Assembly (NCBI RefSeq): GCF_020532645.1
Contig: NZ_JAJAUZ010000013.1
Span: 1-64,000 of the forward strand
Direction: 5' to 3'
DNA: 64,000 bases
Source of the DNA: Streptomyces bambusae
GTDB taxonomy: Bacteria > Actinomycetota > Actinomycetes > Streptomycetales > Streptomycetaceae
The notes under the pieces are model-generated. The model was not told where the DNA came from. It saw only the letters and a program-made list of their open reading frames with translations, and searched no databases. A program made the position numbers and the translations under genes. Below are positions 1-8,860 of the stretch, in pieces. Position 1 is the first letter of the stretch. Every line of letters begins with the position of its first letter.

Positions 1-1151
1 CCGGCCGGCCCGCGGCGCCGGCCGCCGGGCCCGCGCGGCCGTCCGTCACCGAGCTGCGGCTGTCCGCCTTCAAATCGCACCGGGGGGCCGCGTTCCGGAT
101 GGGGGCCGTGACGCTGTTCGCCGGCGCGAGCGGGAGTGGGAAGTCGCAGGTGATGGAGGCGTACGAGGCGCTGGCGCGGCTCGGTTCCGGTGCCGCGCTC
201 GCGGACGTGTTCCCGGATCCCGAGGCCTGCGTGCCCGACCGGGCCGCCCCCGACGCGCAGGGCAGACGAGGCTTCCGGATCGGCTGCACCGTGGACGGCC
301 CCGCCGGACCCGTCCGGCTCGACCTGGCGGTCCAGGCCGACCCCGAACTCCGCATCGTCGGCGAACGCCTGACGGCCGGCGCCCAGACCCTGCTCACCAC
401 CGCCCTGCGCGACCCCGGCCGCCGGTCCGTACAGGCCGCCTGGTTCACCGGCGGAGCCGTCGGCGTCACCCGCGCCCCGCTGCCCGACGACCGCCTCGGC
501 ACCGCCCTGCTGCCGCTCCGCGTCGCCGGCTCCACCGCCGGCCAGCGCCAGGTGCTGGACGCGGCCGAACAACTCGTCGTCGCACTCCGCTCGGTCTTCC
601 CCTGCGACCCGCAGCCCCGCCGGATGCGCGAACCGGTGCCCGCCGGCACCGGCCGGCTGCGCAGCGGCTGCGACAACCTCGCCGAAGTCCTGCGCCGCAC
701 CCGCCACGAGTGCACCACCCGGCACGCCGCCCTCGTCGAAGCCGCCCGCCGCGGCTGCACCGGCCCGGTGCTCGCCCTCGACGCCGAAACCCTCCCCGAC
801 GGACGCATCCGCGCCGTCCTCGGCCGCGACGGCGCAGCCGACGGCACCCCGCTCGGCCGGCTCGCCGACGGCGAACTCCGCTTCCTCGCCCTCGCCCTGG
901 TCCTGCTCACCGGCCCCGGCGTGCTCGCCGTGGACCCAGCCGCCGAACTCCTGCCCGCCCGCCAGGCCCTCACCGTGCTCGCCGACGGCCTCGACCACCG
1001 CCTCGACCACCGCCAGACCGGCGAACTGCTGCGCCTGGCCCTGGCCTCCTGTGCCCGCGGCCACATCCGGCTGGCCGGCACCGTCGGCGCCGCCGGGGCG
1101 GCCCTCGCCCGCGGGGTGCCCGGGGTCTCGGTGGTAGACCTGGTGGCGTGA
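1..1151 (+). CDS. AAA-family ATP-binding protein, 5' end cut by the window
   Basis: The reading frame is open from base 3 and enters the window without a start codon, so the gene begins to the left. The translation before the first ATG (97-99 region) already reads like the N-terminus of an SMC/RecF-like ATPase (TELRLSAFKSHRGA), so the internal ATG at 99 is not the true start. A Walker A motif GASGSGKS lies at bases 123-146. A hydrophobic strand ending in LAVDP near base 935 is a degenerate Walker B candidate. The middle is Arg- and Ala-rich with no other domain I recognise. Its TGA overlaps the GTG of the MazG-type gene, so the two are probably translated together. Specific function unknown. 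Confidence 0.75.
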   Translation, partial: GRPAAPAAGPARPSVTELRLSAFKSHRGAAFRMGAVTLFAGASGSGKSQVMEAYEALARLGSGAALADVFPDPEACVPDRAAPDAQGRRGFRIGCTVDGPAGPVRLDLAVQADPELRIVGERLTAGAQTLLTTALRDPGRRSVQAAWFTGGAVGVTRAPLPDDRLGTALLPLRVAGSTAGQRQVLDAAEQLVVALRSVFPCDPQPRRMREPVPAGTGRLRSGCDNLAEVLRRTRHECTTRHAALVEAARRGCTGPVLALDAETLPDGRIRAVLGRDGAADGTPLGRLADGELRFLALALVLLTGPGVLAVDPAAELLPARQALTVLADGLDHRLDHRQTGELLRLALASCARGHIRLAGTVGAAGAALARGVPGVSVVDLVA

Positions 1152-1657
1152 GCCGACCCGAAGACACGCCCCACCAGCCGCCCGCACCCCGGCCGATCCG
1201 GCCGACCCGGCCGACCCGGCCGGACCCACCGCACCCGCCGGCCGCCCCCGCGGCCGGCGGTGCCGGCCCGGCCGGGCCGCCACCCACCCTCGGCGAGCTC
1301 CAGCAGCGGCTCGCCGCCTTCGCCGTGGCCCGCTCCTGGCAGCCGTACCACACGCCCAAGAACCTGGCGGCGGCCCTCAGCGTCGAGGCGTCCGAACTGG
1401 TCGAGATCTTCCAGTGGCTGACGCCCGAGCAGTCCGCCCGGATCATGTCCGACCCCGAGGCCGCCCACCGGGTCACCGACGAGGTGGCCGACGTCCTGGC
1501 CTACCTGCTCCAGTTCTGCGAGGTCCTCGGCGTGGACGCGCTGGCCGCACTCGCCGCAAAGATCGAACGGAACGAAACCCGCTTCCCCGTGCCGGGAACC
1601 GGCCCCGAAGCGGGTCAGGACGCCGAAAATGAGGATGATCGTCACTCTTCGGAGTGA
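1148..1657 (+). CDS. MazG-like nucleotide pyrophosphohydrolase
   Basis: The product (169 aa from GTG 1148) has a low-complexity Pro/Arg/Thr-rich first 45 residues, then an all-alpha MazG/dUTPase-like domain. The domain shows LAAALSVEASELVEIFQW, matching the conserved ExxE helix of the family, and DEVADVLAYLL, the second metal-binding helix with its E..D pair. MazG-fold enzymes hydrolyse NTPs to NMP and pyrophosphate and clear non-canonical nucleotides; the natural substrate cannot be read from sequence. GTG 1148 is chosen because it overlaps the upstream stop (GTGA) and is in frame. The gene ends in a hairpin. The acidic tail is not part of the fold. Confidence 0.8.
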   Translation: MSRPEDTPHQPPAPRPIRPTRPTRPDPPHPPAAPAAGGAGPAGPPPTLGELQQRLAAFAVARSWQPYHTPKNLAAALSVEASELVEIFQWLTPEQSARIMSDPEAAHRVTDEVADVLAYLLQFCEVLGVDALAALAAKIERNETRFPVPGTGPEAGQDAENEDDRHSSE

Positions 1658-1660
1658 CGA
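1639..1660 (+). terminator. Hairpin with UUCG tetraloop at the end of the MazG-type gene
   Basis: A perfect 9-bp stem (TCGTCACTC / GAGTGACGA) closes a TTCG loop and contains the stop codon of the MazG-type gene. There is no T run after it, so it may act as a weak terminator or as a 3'-end stabilising hairpin. Confidence 0.5.
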
Positions 1661-1782
1661 GGTCGTCCACAACCGCGAGAGTGTCCACAGATTTCCGAAT
1701 ACCCCTGGCTTTACGGTCCCATTGCCTTCACGCTGGGTAGTGATGGAGGGACGGCGCAAGTCGTACGGACGGGGGACGGCTC

Positions 1783-2292
1783 ATGGATGCGGTGCGGCTC
1801 ATCGCAGCCGGCCGCCATGCTCTGGCACAGAGCCGGGCGGCACTGGACATCATGGTGGAGGCCTGGCAGGCGCAAGCGCTCGCCCAGGCGGTGGGAAGCT
1901 GGCTGGCGGTCACCGGACCGCCCGAACTGAGAGCGGAGGCAAGGGGGCTGGGCGAAGCCGGCGGCCGGGGCTGCGGAGTCCTGGACCGGACCGCCTTCGC
2001 CCAGGAGGGCAGATCCGGCGACTGCGTGCCCCGGGCGGCGCAGCTGACGTCGGTGTCCGACATCAGGCAGGCGCTGCTGGGACTCGGCGCGCTCCTCGGA
2101 GAAGTGGGCATAGCCCTGGTCGGCGTGGCCTGCGCGACGGACGAAGAGGGCCTGTACTGGCAGTGCATAGAGGCGATGGACGCAGCCGACGAGTCGAGCG
2201 ACCGGGTACGGGCGATCCTGCGCCGGCTCGCGGTCCGCGAGCGGGGCGGCGCTCCCGGCGCCGCCCGCGATTCGACTGCCGGCGCGACCTGA
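1783..2292 (+). CDS. Conserved streptomycete hypothetical protein (resembles DUF6099)
   Basis: A 169-aa predominantly alpha-helical cytoplasmic protein with no signal peptide or membrane segment. From memory the N-terminus (MDAVRLIAAGRHALAQSRAA) resembles the DUF6099 family found in Streptomyces; I could not check this. The start at ATG 1783 is supported by a purine-rich GGGGGA about 7 bases upstream. The C-terminus is a short disordered Gly/Ala tail. It stands alone, followed by a GC hairpin and a convergent small gene. No function can be inferred. Confidence 0.7.
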   Translation: MDAVRLIAAGRHALAQSRAALDIMVEAWQAQALAQAVGSWLAVTGPPELRAEARGLGEAGGRGCGVLDRTAFAQEGRSGDCVPRAAQLTSVSDIRQALLGLGALLGEVGIALVGVACATDEEGLYWQCIEAMDAADESSDRVRAILRRLAVRERGGAPGAARDSTAGAT

Positions 2293-2295
2293 CCG

Positions 2296-2316
2296 GCCGG
2301 CGCCCGGGGCGCCGGC
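2296..2316. terminator. GC-rich inverted repeat between convergent genes
   Basis: GCCGGCGCC and GGCGCCGGC form a tight stem between the stop of the hypothetical gene on + and the stop of the small gene on -. No T run is present; it may serve both strands. Confidence 0.35.
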
Positions 2317-2338
2317 GGGACCGCAGGCCGCGGCGGAT

Positions 2339-2611
2339 TCAGAAAGCGCGGTAGGAGGGGCGCTCGGGGGCGGCCTCCGGGGCGGGCTGCCCGGCCCCGT
2401 GGTGCGGTACCGGTGCGGCGGCGGGACGCTCGGCGGAGGACTGCAGATCGGCGTCGAGCTGGGACAGGTCGGCGTTGAGGGCGGCCATCAGCTCCTCCAT
2501 CTGCTGGAGCAGACCCTTCTGCGGCGCGCTCTGCGCGGGCACGGTGTGCTCCGGCCGTACGTGGTCGTGCGCTGCCTGTCCGGTGTGCTCGGGCACGGAT
2601 TCCTGGGACAT
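2339..2611 (-). CDS. Small uncharacterised acidic/Gln-Pro-rich protein (90 aa)
   Basis: The gene reads from ATG at 2611 to TGA at 2339. A very good ribosome binding site (GAGGAGG, 7 bases before ATG) marks it as real although it lies inside a much longer antisense frame. The product has a polar N-terminus with several His, a predicted amphipathic helix around residues 34-60 (LLQQMEELMAALNADLSQLD), and a Pro/Ala-rich tail ending in YRAF. There is no signal peptide, Cys, or membrane segment. The helix could form a coiled coil. I do not recognise the family. It is divergent from the F420-type oxidoreductase gene across about 200 bases. Confidence 0.65.
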   Translation of the reverse strand: MSQESVPEHTGQAAHDHVRPEHTVPAQSAPQKGLLQQMEELMAALNADLSQLDADLQSSAERPAAAPVPHHGAGQPAPEAAPERPSYRAF

Positions 2612-2815
2612 GGCGGCCTCCTCGGCCCGGGCCCTTCCGCAGGGGAAGGGTGCGGTGGACGCACCGGCGACGTGCCGCCGGCGCGCGGGCCGGGCGGTCC
2701 GGCTCCGTCCGAGCCAACGATCACCGTCGGCCCCGGTCACTGGCGGGGACGGCGCCCGACAGCCTGGTTGACGGAGATTCACCCTGCCGGGGTGCCCGGG
2801 CGGCAGGATGGAGGT

Positions 2816-3763
2816 ATGGATCTTCGCATCTTCACGGAGCCCCAGCAGGGCGCCGACTACGACACCCTGCTCGCGGTGGCCAAGGCCACCGAGGACCTCG
2901 GGTTCGGAGGATTTTTTCGCTCTGACCACTATGTCCGGATGGGCGCCGGGCGGCCCGGCCCGGACGGCAGCCCGCCCGGGATGCCCGGGCCGACGGATGC
3001 CTGGATCACCCTGGCCGGCCTGGCCCGGGAGACCCGGCGGATCCGGCTCGGCACCCTGATGACGGCCGGCACCTTCCGGCTCCCGGGCGTCCTGGCCATC
3101 CAGGTCGCCCAGGTCGACCGGATGTCCGGAGGCCGGGTCGAGTTCGGGCTCGGTGCGGGCTGGTTCGAGCGGGAGCACGAGGCGTACGGAATCCCGTTCC
3201 CGGCCGAGCGGTTCGGCCGGCTGGAGGAGCAGCTGGCCATCGTCACCGGCCTGTGGGCGACCCGGCCGGGGGAGACGTTCAGCCACAGCGGCAAGTACTA
3301 CCGGCTGACCGACTCCCCGGCGCTGCCCAAGCCGCTCCAGGACAAGGTGCCCGTCCTGGTCGGCGGCCACGGGGCCCGCCGCACCCCGCGGCTGGCCGCG
3401 CAGTACGCGGACGAGTTCAACATCCCGTTCGCGTCGGTCGCCGACACCGAGCGGCAGTTCGGGCGGGTGCGGGCGGCTGCCCGGGAGGCCGGCCGCGACC
3501 CCGGGGGGCTTGTGTACTCCAACGCCCTCGTGGTGTGCGTGGGCAGGAACGACGCAGAGGTGGCCCGCCGGGCGGCGGCCATCGGAAGGGAGGTGGCGGA
3601 ACTCAAGGCGAACGGCCTCGCAGGCAGTCCCGCCGAGGTCGTCGAGAAGATCGGCGCCTACCGGGCGGTGGGATCCTCGCGGATCTACCTCCAGGTGCTC
3701 GACCTGCACGACCTGGACCACCTGGAGCTCATCGCCTCCGAGGTGATGGGCCGGCTCGGCTGA
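2816..3763 (+). CDS. LLM-class (luciferase-like) F420-dependent oxidoreductase
   Basis: 315 aa with the luciferase-like TIM barrel signature: an N-terminal beta strand (MDLRIFTE), GFGGFFRSDHY with the coenzyme-contacting Ser-Asp-His, a central GRVEFGLGAGWFEREHEAYG block typical of F420-dependent members, and a C-terminal IYLQVLDLHDLDHLELIASEV helix. Such enzymes move hydride between reduced F420 and organic substrates; substrate unknown. ATG 2816 is preferred because the family sequence begins immediately there; an AGGATGGAGG tract precedes it. The stop overlaps the next start (TGATG), so it is coupled to the homocysteine methyltransferase gene. Confidence 0.85.
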   Translation: MDLRIFTEPQQGADYDTLLAVAKATEDLGFGGFFRSDHYVRMGAGRPGPDGSPPGMPGPTDAWITLAGLARETRRIRLGTLMTAGTFRLPGVLAIQVAQVDRMSGGRVEFGLGAGWFEREHEAYGIPFPAERFGRLEEQLAIVTGLWATRPGETFSHSGKYYRLTDSPALPKPLQDKVPVLVGGHGARRTPRLAAQYADEFNIPFASVADTERQFGRVRAAAREAGRDPGGLVYSNALVVCVGRNDAEVARRAAAIGREVAELKANGLAGSPAEVVEKIGAYRAVGSSRIYLQVLDLHDLDHLELIASEVMGRLG

Positions 3764-4641
3764 TGGCCCGCGCGTCCGGGCCGCCGCCGCTGCACCGGCG
3801 GACCGTCCTCCTCGACGGCGGGCTGAGCAACCAGCTGCTCGCGCAGGGATGCGACCTGTCGGGCGCGCTCTGGACGGGGCGGGTGCTGGCCGGGGCGCCC
3901 GGGGAGGTGGCCGCCGCCCACACGGCCTATCTGCGGGCGGGTGCCGAGGTGCTCATCACCGCGAGCTACCAGGTGACCGACCCCGCCCTGGTCCGGCGCA
4001 GCGTGGACCTCGCCGCCGGGGCGGCGGCCGCGGCGGACCGGCCGGTGTGGGTGGCGGGTTCCGTCGGGCCCTACGGGGCGGTGCTCGCCGACGGGTCCGA
4101 GTACCGCGGCCGGTACGGGCTGACGGAGGCGGAGCTGGCGGACTTCCACCGGCCGCGGATCGAGGCGCTGGCGGCCGCGGGCGCCGACCTGCTGGCGGTG
4201 GAGACCGTGCCGGACACCGACGAGGCCCGGGCCCTGCTGCGGGTGCTCGCGGACTGTCCCGTCCCGGCCTGGCTCTCGTACACCGTCGAGGGCGGCCGCA
4301 CCCGGGCCGGGCAGCCGCTGGACGAGGCCTTCGGGCTGGTGGCCGGTGTGCCGGGGGTGGTCGCCGTCGGAGTGAACTGCTGCGACCCGCGGGAGGTCGG
4401 GCCGGCGGTGCGGGCCGCCGCGGCCGCCGCCGGGAAACCGGTCGTGGCCTATCCCAACGACGGTTCGGAGTGGGACGCCGCAGCCGGCGTGTGGCGGGCG
4501 CCGTCCCGGGCGGTGCCGTGGGACGCCGGGCAGTGGCAGCGGGACGGCGCCCGGCTCATCGGCGGCTGCTGCCGGGTCGGCCCCGACCGCATCGCCGCCC
4601 TGGCCACGACCCTCGCCGGACCGGAGCCCGGCACCGAGTGA
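3763..4641 (+). CDS. mmuM: Homocysteine S-methyltransferase
   Basis: 292 aa, the usual MmuM length. The N-terminus carries the family signature (LLDGGLSNQL). The three zinc-binding cysteines expected in the homocysteine methyltransferase barrel are visible: C206/C207 in GVNCCDP and C269-C270 in IGGCC. The enzyme transfers a methyl group from S-methylmethionine or SAM to homocysteine to make methionine in the cytoplasm. The start overlaps the upstream stop by one base (TGATG), implying translational coupling with the F420-type oxidoreductase, although no metabolic link between the two is obvious. Confidence 0.88.
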   Translation: MARASGPPPLHRRTVLLDGGLSNQLLAQGCDLSGALWTGRVLAGAPGEVAAAHTAYLRAGAEVLITASYQVTDPALVRRSVDLAAGAAAAADRPVWVAGSVGPYGAVLADGSEYRGRYGLTEAELADFHRPRIEALAAAGADLLAVETVPDTDEARALLRVLADCPVPAWLSYTVEGGRTRAGQPLDEAFGLVAGVPGVVAVGVNCCDPREVGPAVRAAAAAAGKPVVAYPNDGSEWDAAAGVWRAPSRAVPWDAGQWQRDGARLIGGCCRVGPDRIAALATTLAGPEPGTE

Positions 4642-4666
4642 AAACCCGTGGTGGTGCGGAAGCGGC

Positions 4667-6154
4667 ATGGCAATACTCGTACGGGTGTTCCTGACGATCT
4701 CCACCACCGGCACCCCTGACCGTCCTGCTACCGACCTGGGCTTCCTGCTGCACAAGCATCCCGGCAGCGCCCAGTCGTTCAGCACCTCGCACGGCACGGC
4801 GCACGTGCTGTATCCCGAGGCCTCCGACGCGCGCTGCACCGCGGCGCTGATGCTGGAGGTGGACGCGATCGCGCTCGTCCGCAAGGGCCGGGAGCAGGGC
4901 CGGGGCTCCGGGCAGGCCGACACGGCGCTGGCGCAGTACGTCAACGACCGGCCGTACGCGGCGTCCTCGCTGCTGGCCGTCGCCCTGGCGGCGGTGTTCC
5001 GCACCGCGCTCGGCGGCACCTGCAAGGCCCGTCCCGAACTCGCCGGGCAGGTGCGGCCGCTGCGCATCGAGATCCCCGCGCTGCCGGCCCGCGGCGGCGC
5101 CGACCTGGTGCGCCGGCTGTTCGCGCCGCTCGGCTGGCACACCGTCGACGCCGAACCGGTGCCGCTCGACGCGCAGTTCCCCGAATGGGGCGACTCGCGG
5201 TACGTGCGCCTGGTGCTGGAGGGCGAGCTGGTGCTCGCCGACGCCCTGCGCCAGCTGTACGTCCTGCTGCCGGTCCTCGACGACGCCAAGCACTACTGGG
5301 TGGCCCCCGACGAGGTCGACAAGCTGCTGCGGGCCGGCGAGGGCTGGCTCGCCGGCCACCCCGAACACCGGCTGATCACCGCCCGCTACCTGGCCCGCCG
5401 CCCCGGCCTGACCCGGACCGCCATGGAGCGCCTGGAACTGGCCCGGCTCGCGGACGTCGACGACGTCGAGGCCGACCAGCTCGACAACGCCGTCGACGAG
5501 GCCGAGGACACCGAGGACCGGCCCGTGCCGCTCGCCGTGCAGCGCCGCGACGCGATCCTCGCCGCCCTCAAGGCGGCCGGCGCCCAGCGGGTCCTCGACC
5601 TCGGCTGCGGCCAGGGCCAGCTCGTGCAGGAGCTGCTCAAGGACGTGCAGTTCACCGAGATCGTGGGCGTCGACGTGTCCGTGCGGGCCCTGACCGTCGC
5701 CGCCCGGCGGCTGCGCCTGGAGCGGATGGGCGAGCGGCAGCGCGCCCGCGTCACCCTGCGCCAGGGCTCCCTCGCGTACACCGACCGGCAGCTCGCCGGC
5801 TACGACGCGGCCGTGCTCTGCGAGGTAGTCGAGCACGTCGACCTGCCGCGGCTGCCGGCCCTGGAGTACGCGGTGTTCGGCGCGGCCCGCCCCCGCACCG
5901 TGATCGTGACCACCCCCAACCGCGAGTACAACGTCCGCTGGGAGTCGCTGCCCGCCGGACACGTCCGGCACCGCGACCACCGCTTCGAATGGGACCGCGC
6001 CGAGTTCCGGGCCTGGGCCGAGTCCGTCGCCGGCCGCCACGGCTACACGGTCCGGCACGAGCCCGTCGGACCCGAGGACCCCGAGGTGGGTCCCCCCACC
6101 CAGATGGCCGTCTTCACGGCGGCCGCCGCACCGAAGGAGGAGCAGGCCGCATGA
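4667..6154 (+). CDS. hen1: 3'-terminal RNA ribose 2'-O-methyltransferase Hen1
   Basis: The 495-aa product has the two-part architecture of bacterial Hen1: an N-terminal domain (from FLTISTTG, about residues 8-260) and a C-terminal SAM methyltransferase domain with DLGCGQGQ at residues 311-318. The metal-binding set of Hen1 is present as E386, E389 and H390 (EVVEH) plus a downstream His in GHVRHRDH (about 432). Hen1 methylates the 2'-OH at the 3' end of a broken RNA before sealing, which protects the repaired site. GTG at 4685 (VFLTISTTG) is a likely alternative start because homologues begin there. The gene overlaps pnkp by ATGA, matching the known Pnkp/Hen1 repair operon. Confidence 0.92.
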   Translation: MAILVRVFLTISTTGTPDRPATDLGFLLHKHPGSAQSFSTSHGTAHVLYPEASDARCTAALMLEVDAIALVRKGREQGRGSGQADTALAQYVNDRPYAASSLLAVALAAVFRTALGGTCKARPELAGQVRPLRIEIPALPARGGADLVRRLFAPLGWHTVDAEPVPLDAQFPEWGDSRYVRLVLEGELVLADALRQLYVLLPVLDDAKHYWVAPDEVDKLLRAGEGWLAGHPEHRLITARYLARRPGLTRTAMERLELARLADVDDVEADQLDNAVDEAEDTEDRPVPLAVQRRDAILAALKAAGAQRVLDLGCGQGQLVQELLKDVQFTEIVGVDVSVRALTVAARRLRLERMGERQRARVTLRQGSLAYTDRQLAGYDAAVLCEVVEHVDLPRLPALEYAVFGAARPRTVIVTTPNREYNVRWESLPAGHVRHRDHRFEWDRAEFRAWAESVAGRHGYTVRHEPVGPEDPEVGPPTQMAVFTAAAAPKEEQAA

Positions 6155-8697
6155 CCGAGCAGCACCCGCGCACCCTGGGCGTCACCGACCTGTCCCTCGT
6201 GGTCCTGGTCGGCGCCACCGGATCCGGCAAGTCCACCTTCGCCCGACGCCACTTCGCGCCCACCGAGGTGGTCTCCTCCGACTTCTGCCGGGGTCTGGTC
6301 GCCGACGACGAGAACGACCAGGGCGCCAGCAAGGACGCCTTCGACGTCCTGCACTACATCGCCGGCAAGCGGCTCGCCGCCGGCCGGCTCACCGTGGTCG
6401 ACGCCACCAACGTGCAGCCCGAGGCCCGCCGGCAGCTCGTCGAACTGGCCCGCGCCCACGACGTCCTGCCCGTCGCCATCGTCCTCGACCTGCCCGAGGA
6501 GGTCTGCGCGGCCCGCAACGCCACCCGGCCCGACCGGGCCGCCCTGCCCCGCAGGGTCATCCAGCGGCACCGCCGCGACCTGCGCCGCTCGCTGCGCGGA
6601 CTGGAACGCGAGGGCTTCCGCAAGGTCCACGTCCTGCGCACCGAGGAGGAAGTGGAGCGGGCCGAGGTGGTCCGCGAGCGCCGCTTCAACGACCTGCGCC
6701 ACCTCACCGGCCCGTTCGACATCATCGGCGACATCCACGGCTGCAGCTCCGAACTGGAGACCCTGCTCGCCGCACTGGGCTACCGGGACGGCGTGCACCC
6801 CGAGGGCCGCACCGCCGTGTTCGTCGGCGACCTCGTCGACCGCGGACCCGACAGCCCCGGCGTGCTCCGCCGGGTCATGGACATGGTCGACGCGGGCACC
6901 GCCCTGTGCGTGCCCGGCAACCACGAGAACAAGCTCGGCCGCTGGCTGGCGGGCCGCAAGGTCCAGCTCACCCACGGGCTCGCCGAGACCGTCGAGCAGC
7001 TCGGCCGGGAGGACGAAGCCTTCACCGCCCGGGTCCGCACCTTCATCGACGGGCTCGTCAGCCACTACGTCCTCGACGGCGGCCGGCTCGTGGTCTGCCA
7101 CGCCGGACTGCCCGAGAAGTACCACGGCCGCACCTCCGGCCGGGTCCGCTCGCACGCCCTGTACGGCGAGACCACCGGCGAGACCGACGAGTTCGGGCTG
7201 CCCGTGCGCCACCCGTGGGCCGAGGAGTACCGCGGCCGGGCCGTCGTGGTCTACGGGCACACCCCGGTCCCCGGCGCCGCCTGGGTCAACAACACCATCT
7301 GCCTGGACACCGGCGCGGTGTTCGGCGGCCGGATGACCGCCCTGCGCTGGCCCGAGCGCGAACTCGTCGACGTGCCCGCCGAGCGGGTCTGGTACGAGCC
7401 GGTGCGCCCGCTGGTGCCGCCGGTGCCCGGCGCGGCGGACGCCCGCCCGCTGGACCTCGCCGACGTGCAGGGCCGCCGGGCCGTCGAGACCCGGCACCAC
7501 GGGCGGGTCACCGTACGGGAGGAGAACGCGGCCGCCGCGCTGGAGGTGATGAGCCGGTTCGCCGTCGACCCGCGGCTGGTCCCCTACCTGCCACCGACCA
7601 TGGCGCCCACCGCCACCTCCCGGGAGGACGGCTACCTGGAGCACCCCGCCGAGGCGTTCGCCCAGTACCGTGCCGACGGCATCGCGCAGGTGGTGTGCGA
7701 GGAGAAGCACATGGGCTCGCGCGCCGTGGTGCTGCTGTGCCGGGACACCGGCGCGGCCGTACGCCGGTTCGACGCGGAGGGGGTGACCGGCGCGCTGTAC
7801 ACCCGTACCGGGCGGCCCTTCTTCGACGACCCGCAGGTCACCGAGGAGGTGCTGGCCCGGCTGCGGACGGCCGTCGGCGACGCCGGTCTGTGGGACGAGC
7901 TGGACACCGACTGGCTGCTCCTCGACGGCGAACTGCTGCCCTGGTCGCTGAAGGCCACCGGGCTGCTGCGCACCCAGTACGCGGCGGTCGGCGCGGCCGC
8001 GGCCGCCGCGTTCCCGCCGGCGCTCGCCGCCGTGGAGGCGGCCGCCGCCCGCGGCGTGGACACCGGCGGCCTGACCGGCCTGCTGCGCGAACGGGCCGCC
8101 GACGCGGCCGCGTTCACGGACGCCTACCGCCGCTACTGCTGGCCGGTCGACGGCCTGGACGGCGTGCGCTTCGCACCGTTCCAGCTGCTGGCCGCCGAGG
8201 GCCGCAGCCTGGCGGCCGTCCCGCACGACGAGCAGCTCGCCTGGCTGGACCGGCTGGTCGCCGCCGACGAGAAGGCCGGCACCGGACTGCTGCGCGCCAC
8301 CGGCCGGATCCTCGTGGACCCGGCCGACCCGGAGTCGGTGCGGGCCGGCACCGACTGGTGGCTGCGGCTGACCGCCGCCGGCGGCGAGGGCATGGTCGTC
8401 AAGCCGCTGCAGGCGTACGCCCGCGGCGCCGACGGCCGGCTCGTCCAGCCGGGCGTCAAGGTCCGCGGCCGCGAGTACCTGCGGATCATCTACGGCCCCG
8501 AGTACACCCGCCCGGAGAACCTCGCCCGGCTGCGCGGCCGGCACCTCGGCCACAAGCGGTCGCTGGCGCTGCGCGAGTACGGGCTCGGCCTGGAGGCCCT
8601 GGACCGGCTGGCCGCCGGGGAACCGCTGTGGCGGGTCCACGAGGCCGTGTTCGCCGTGCTGGCCCTGGAATCGGAGCCGGTCGACCCGCGGCTGTAG
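6151..8697 (+). CDS. pnkp: Polynucleotide kinase-phosphatase-ligase Pnkp (RNA end healing and sealing)
   Basis: 848 aa with all three Pnkp modules in order. The 5'-kinase has a P-loop GATGSGKST at residues 21-29. The metallophosphoesterase has GDIHG at 193-197, then GDLVDRG and GNHEN. The C-terminal half is a ligase/adenylyltransferase domain with the nucleotidyl lysine K519 in EEKHMGSR. The enzyme heals 2',3'-cyclic-phosphate and 5'-OH ends and seals RNA with Hen1. ATG 6151 overlaps the hen1 stop, and the family sequence starts a few residues later. The gene ends before an intrinsic-type hairpin. The pathway is described biochemically in other bacteria; the damage it answers in Streptomyces is not evident here. 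Confidence 0.93.
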   Translation: MTEQHPRTLGVTDLSLVVLVGATGSGKSTFARRHFAPTEVVSSDFCRGLVADDENDQGASKDAFDVLHYIAGKRLAAGRLTVVDATNVQPEARRQLVELARAHDVLPVAIVLDLPEEVCAARNATRPDRAALPRRVIQRHRRDLRRSLRGLEREGFRKVHVLRTEEEVERAEVVRERRFNDLRHLTGPFDIIGDIHGCSSELETLLAALGYRDGVHPEGRTAVFVGDLVDRGPDSPGVLRRVMDMVDAGTALCVPGNHENKLGRWLAGRKVQLTHGLAETVEQLGREDEAFTARVRTFIDGLVSHYVLDGGRLVVCHAGLPEKYHGRTSGRVRSHALYGETTGETDEFGLPVRHPWAEEYRGRAVVVYGHTPVPGAAWVNNTICLDTGAVFGGRMTALRWPERELVDVPAERVWYEPVRPLVPPVPGAADARPLDLADVQGRRAVETRHHGRVTVREENAAAALEVMSRFAVDPRLVPYLPPTMAPTATSREDGYLEHPAEAFAQYRADGIAQVVCEEKHMGSRAVVLLCRDTGAAVRRFDAEGVTGALYTRTGRPFFDDPQVTEEVLARLRTAVGDAGLWDELDTDWLLLDGELLPWSLKATGLLRTQYAAVGAAAAAAFPPALAAVEAAAARGVDTGGLTGLLRERAADAAAFTDAYRRYCWPVDGLDGVRFAPFQLLAAEGRSLAAVPHDEQLAWLDRLVAADEKAGTGLLRATGRILVDPADPESVRAGTDWWLRLTAAGGEGMVVKPLQAYARGADGRLVQPGVKVRGREYLRIIYGPEYTRPENLARLRGRHLGHKRSLALREYGLGLEALDRLAAGEPLWRVHEAVFAVLALESEPVDPRL

Positions 8698-8705
8698 CTG
8701 CCGTA

Positions 8706-8734
8706 CGGCCCCTGTGACACCGGTGCAGGGGCCG
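8706..8734 (+). terminator. Hairpin downstream of pnkp
   Basis: CGGCCCCTG pairs with CAGGGGCCG around an 11-base loop just after the pnkp stop. No clear T tract follows; a plausible end for the hen1-pnkp transcript. Confidence 0.5.
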
Positions 8735-8860
8735 CACGCATTCCGGCCGGTCCAGCCCTCCGTTACGGCAAATGGGGGAACTTTTCGGGGAATCGGGGTG
8801 CGGGCTCGTTTCTTCCAGGGAAGCGGAGTGTCCGCATGCCTGGAAGGACGGAACGCCAGT

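Noticed and set aside
2339..2611. Pup (prokaryotic ubiquitin-like protein)
   Set aside because: The small size and central helix are similar, but it is 90 residues long and ends in YRAF, not GGQ/GGE, and no proteasome genes are nearby.
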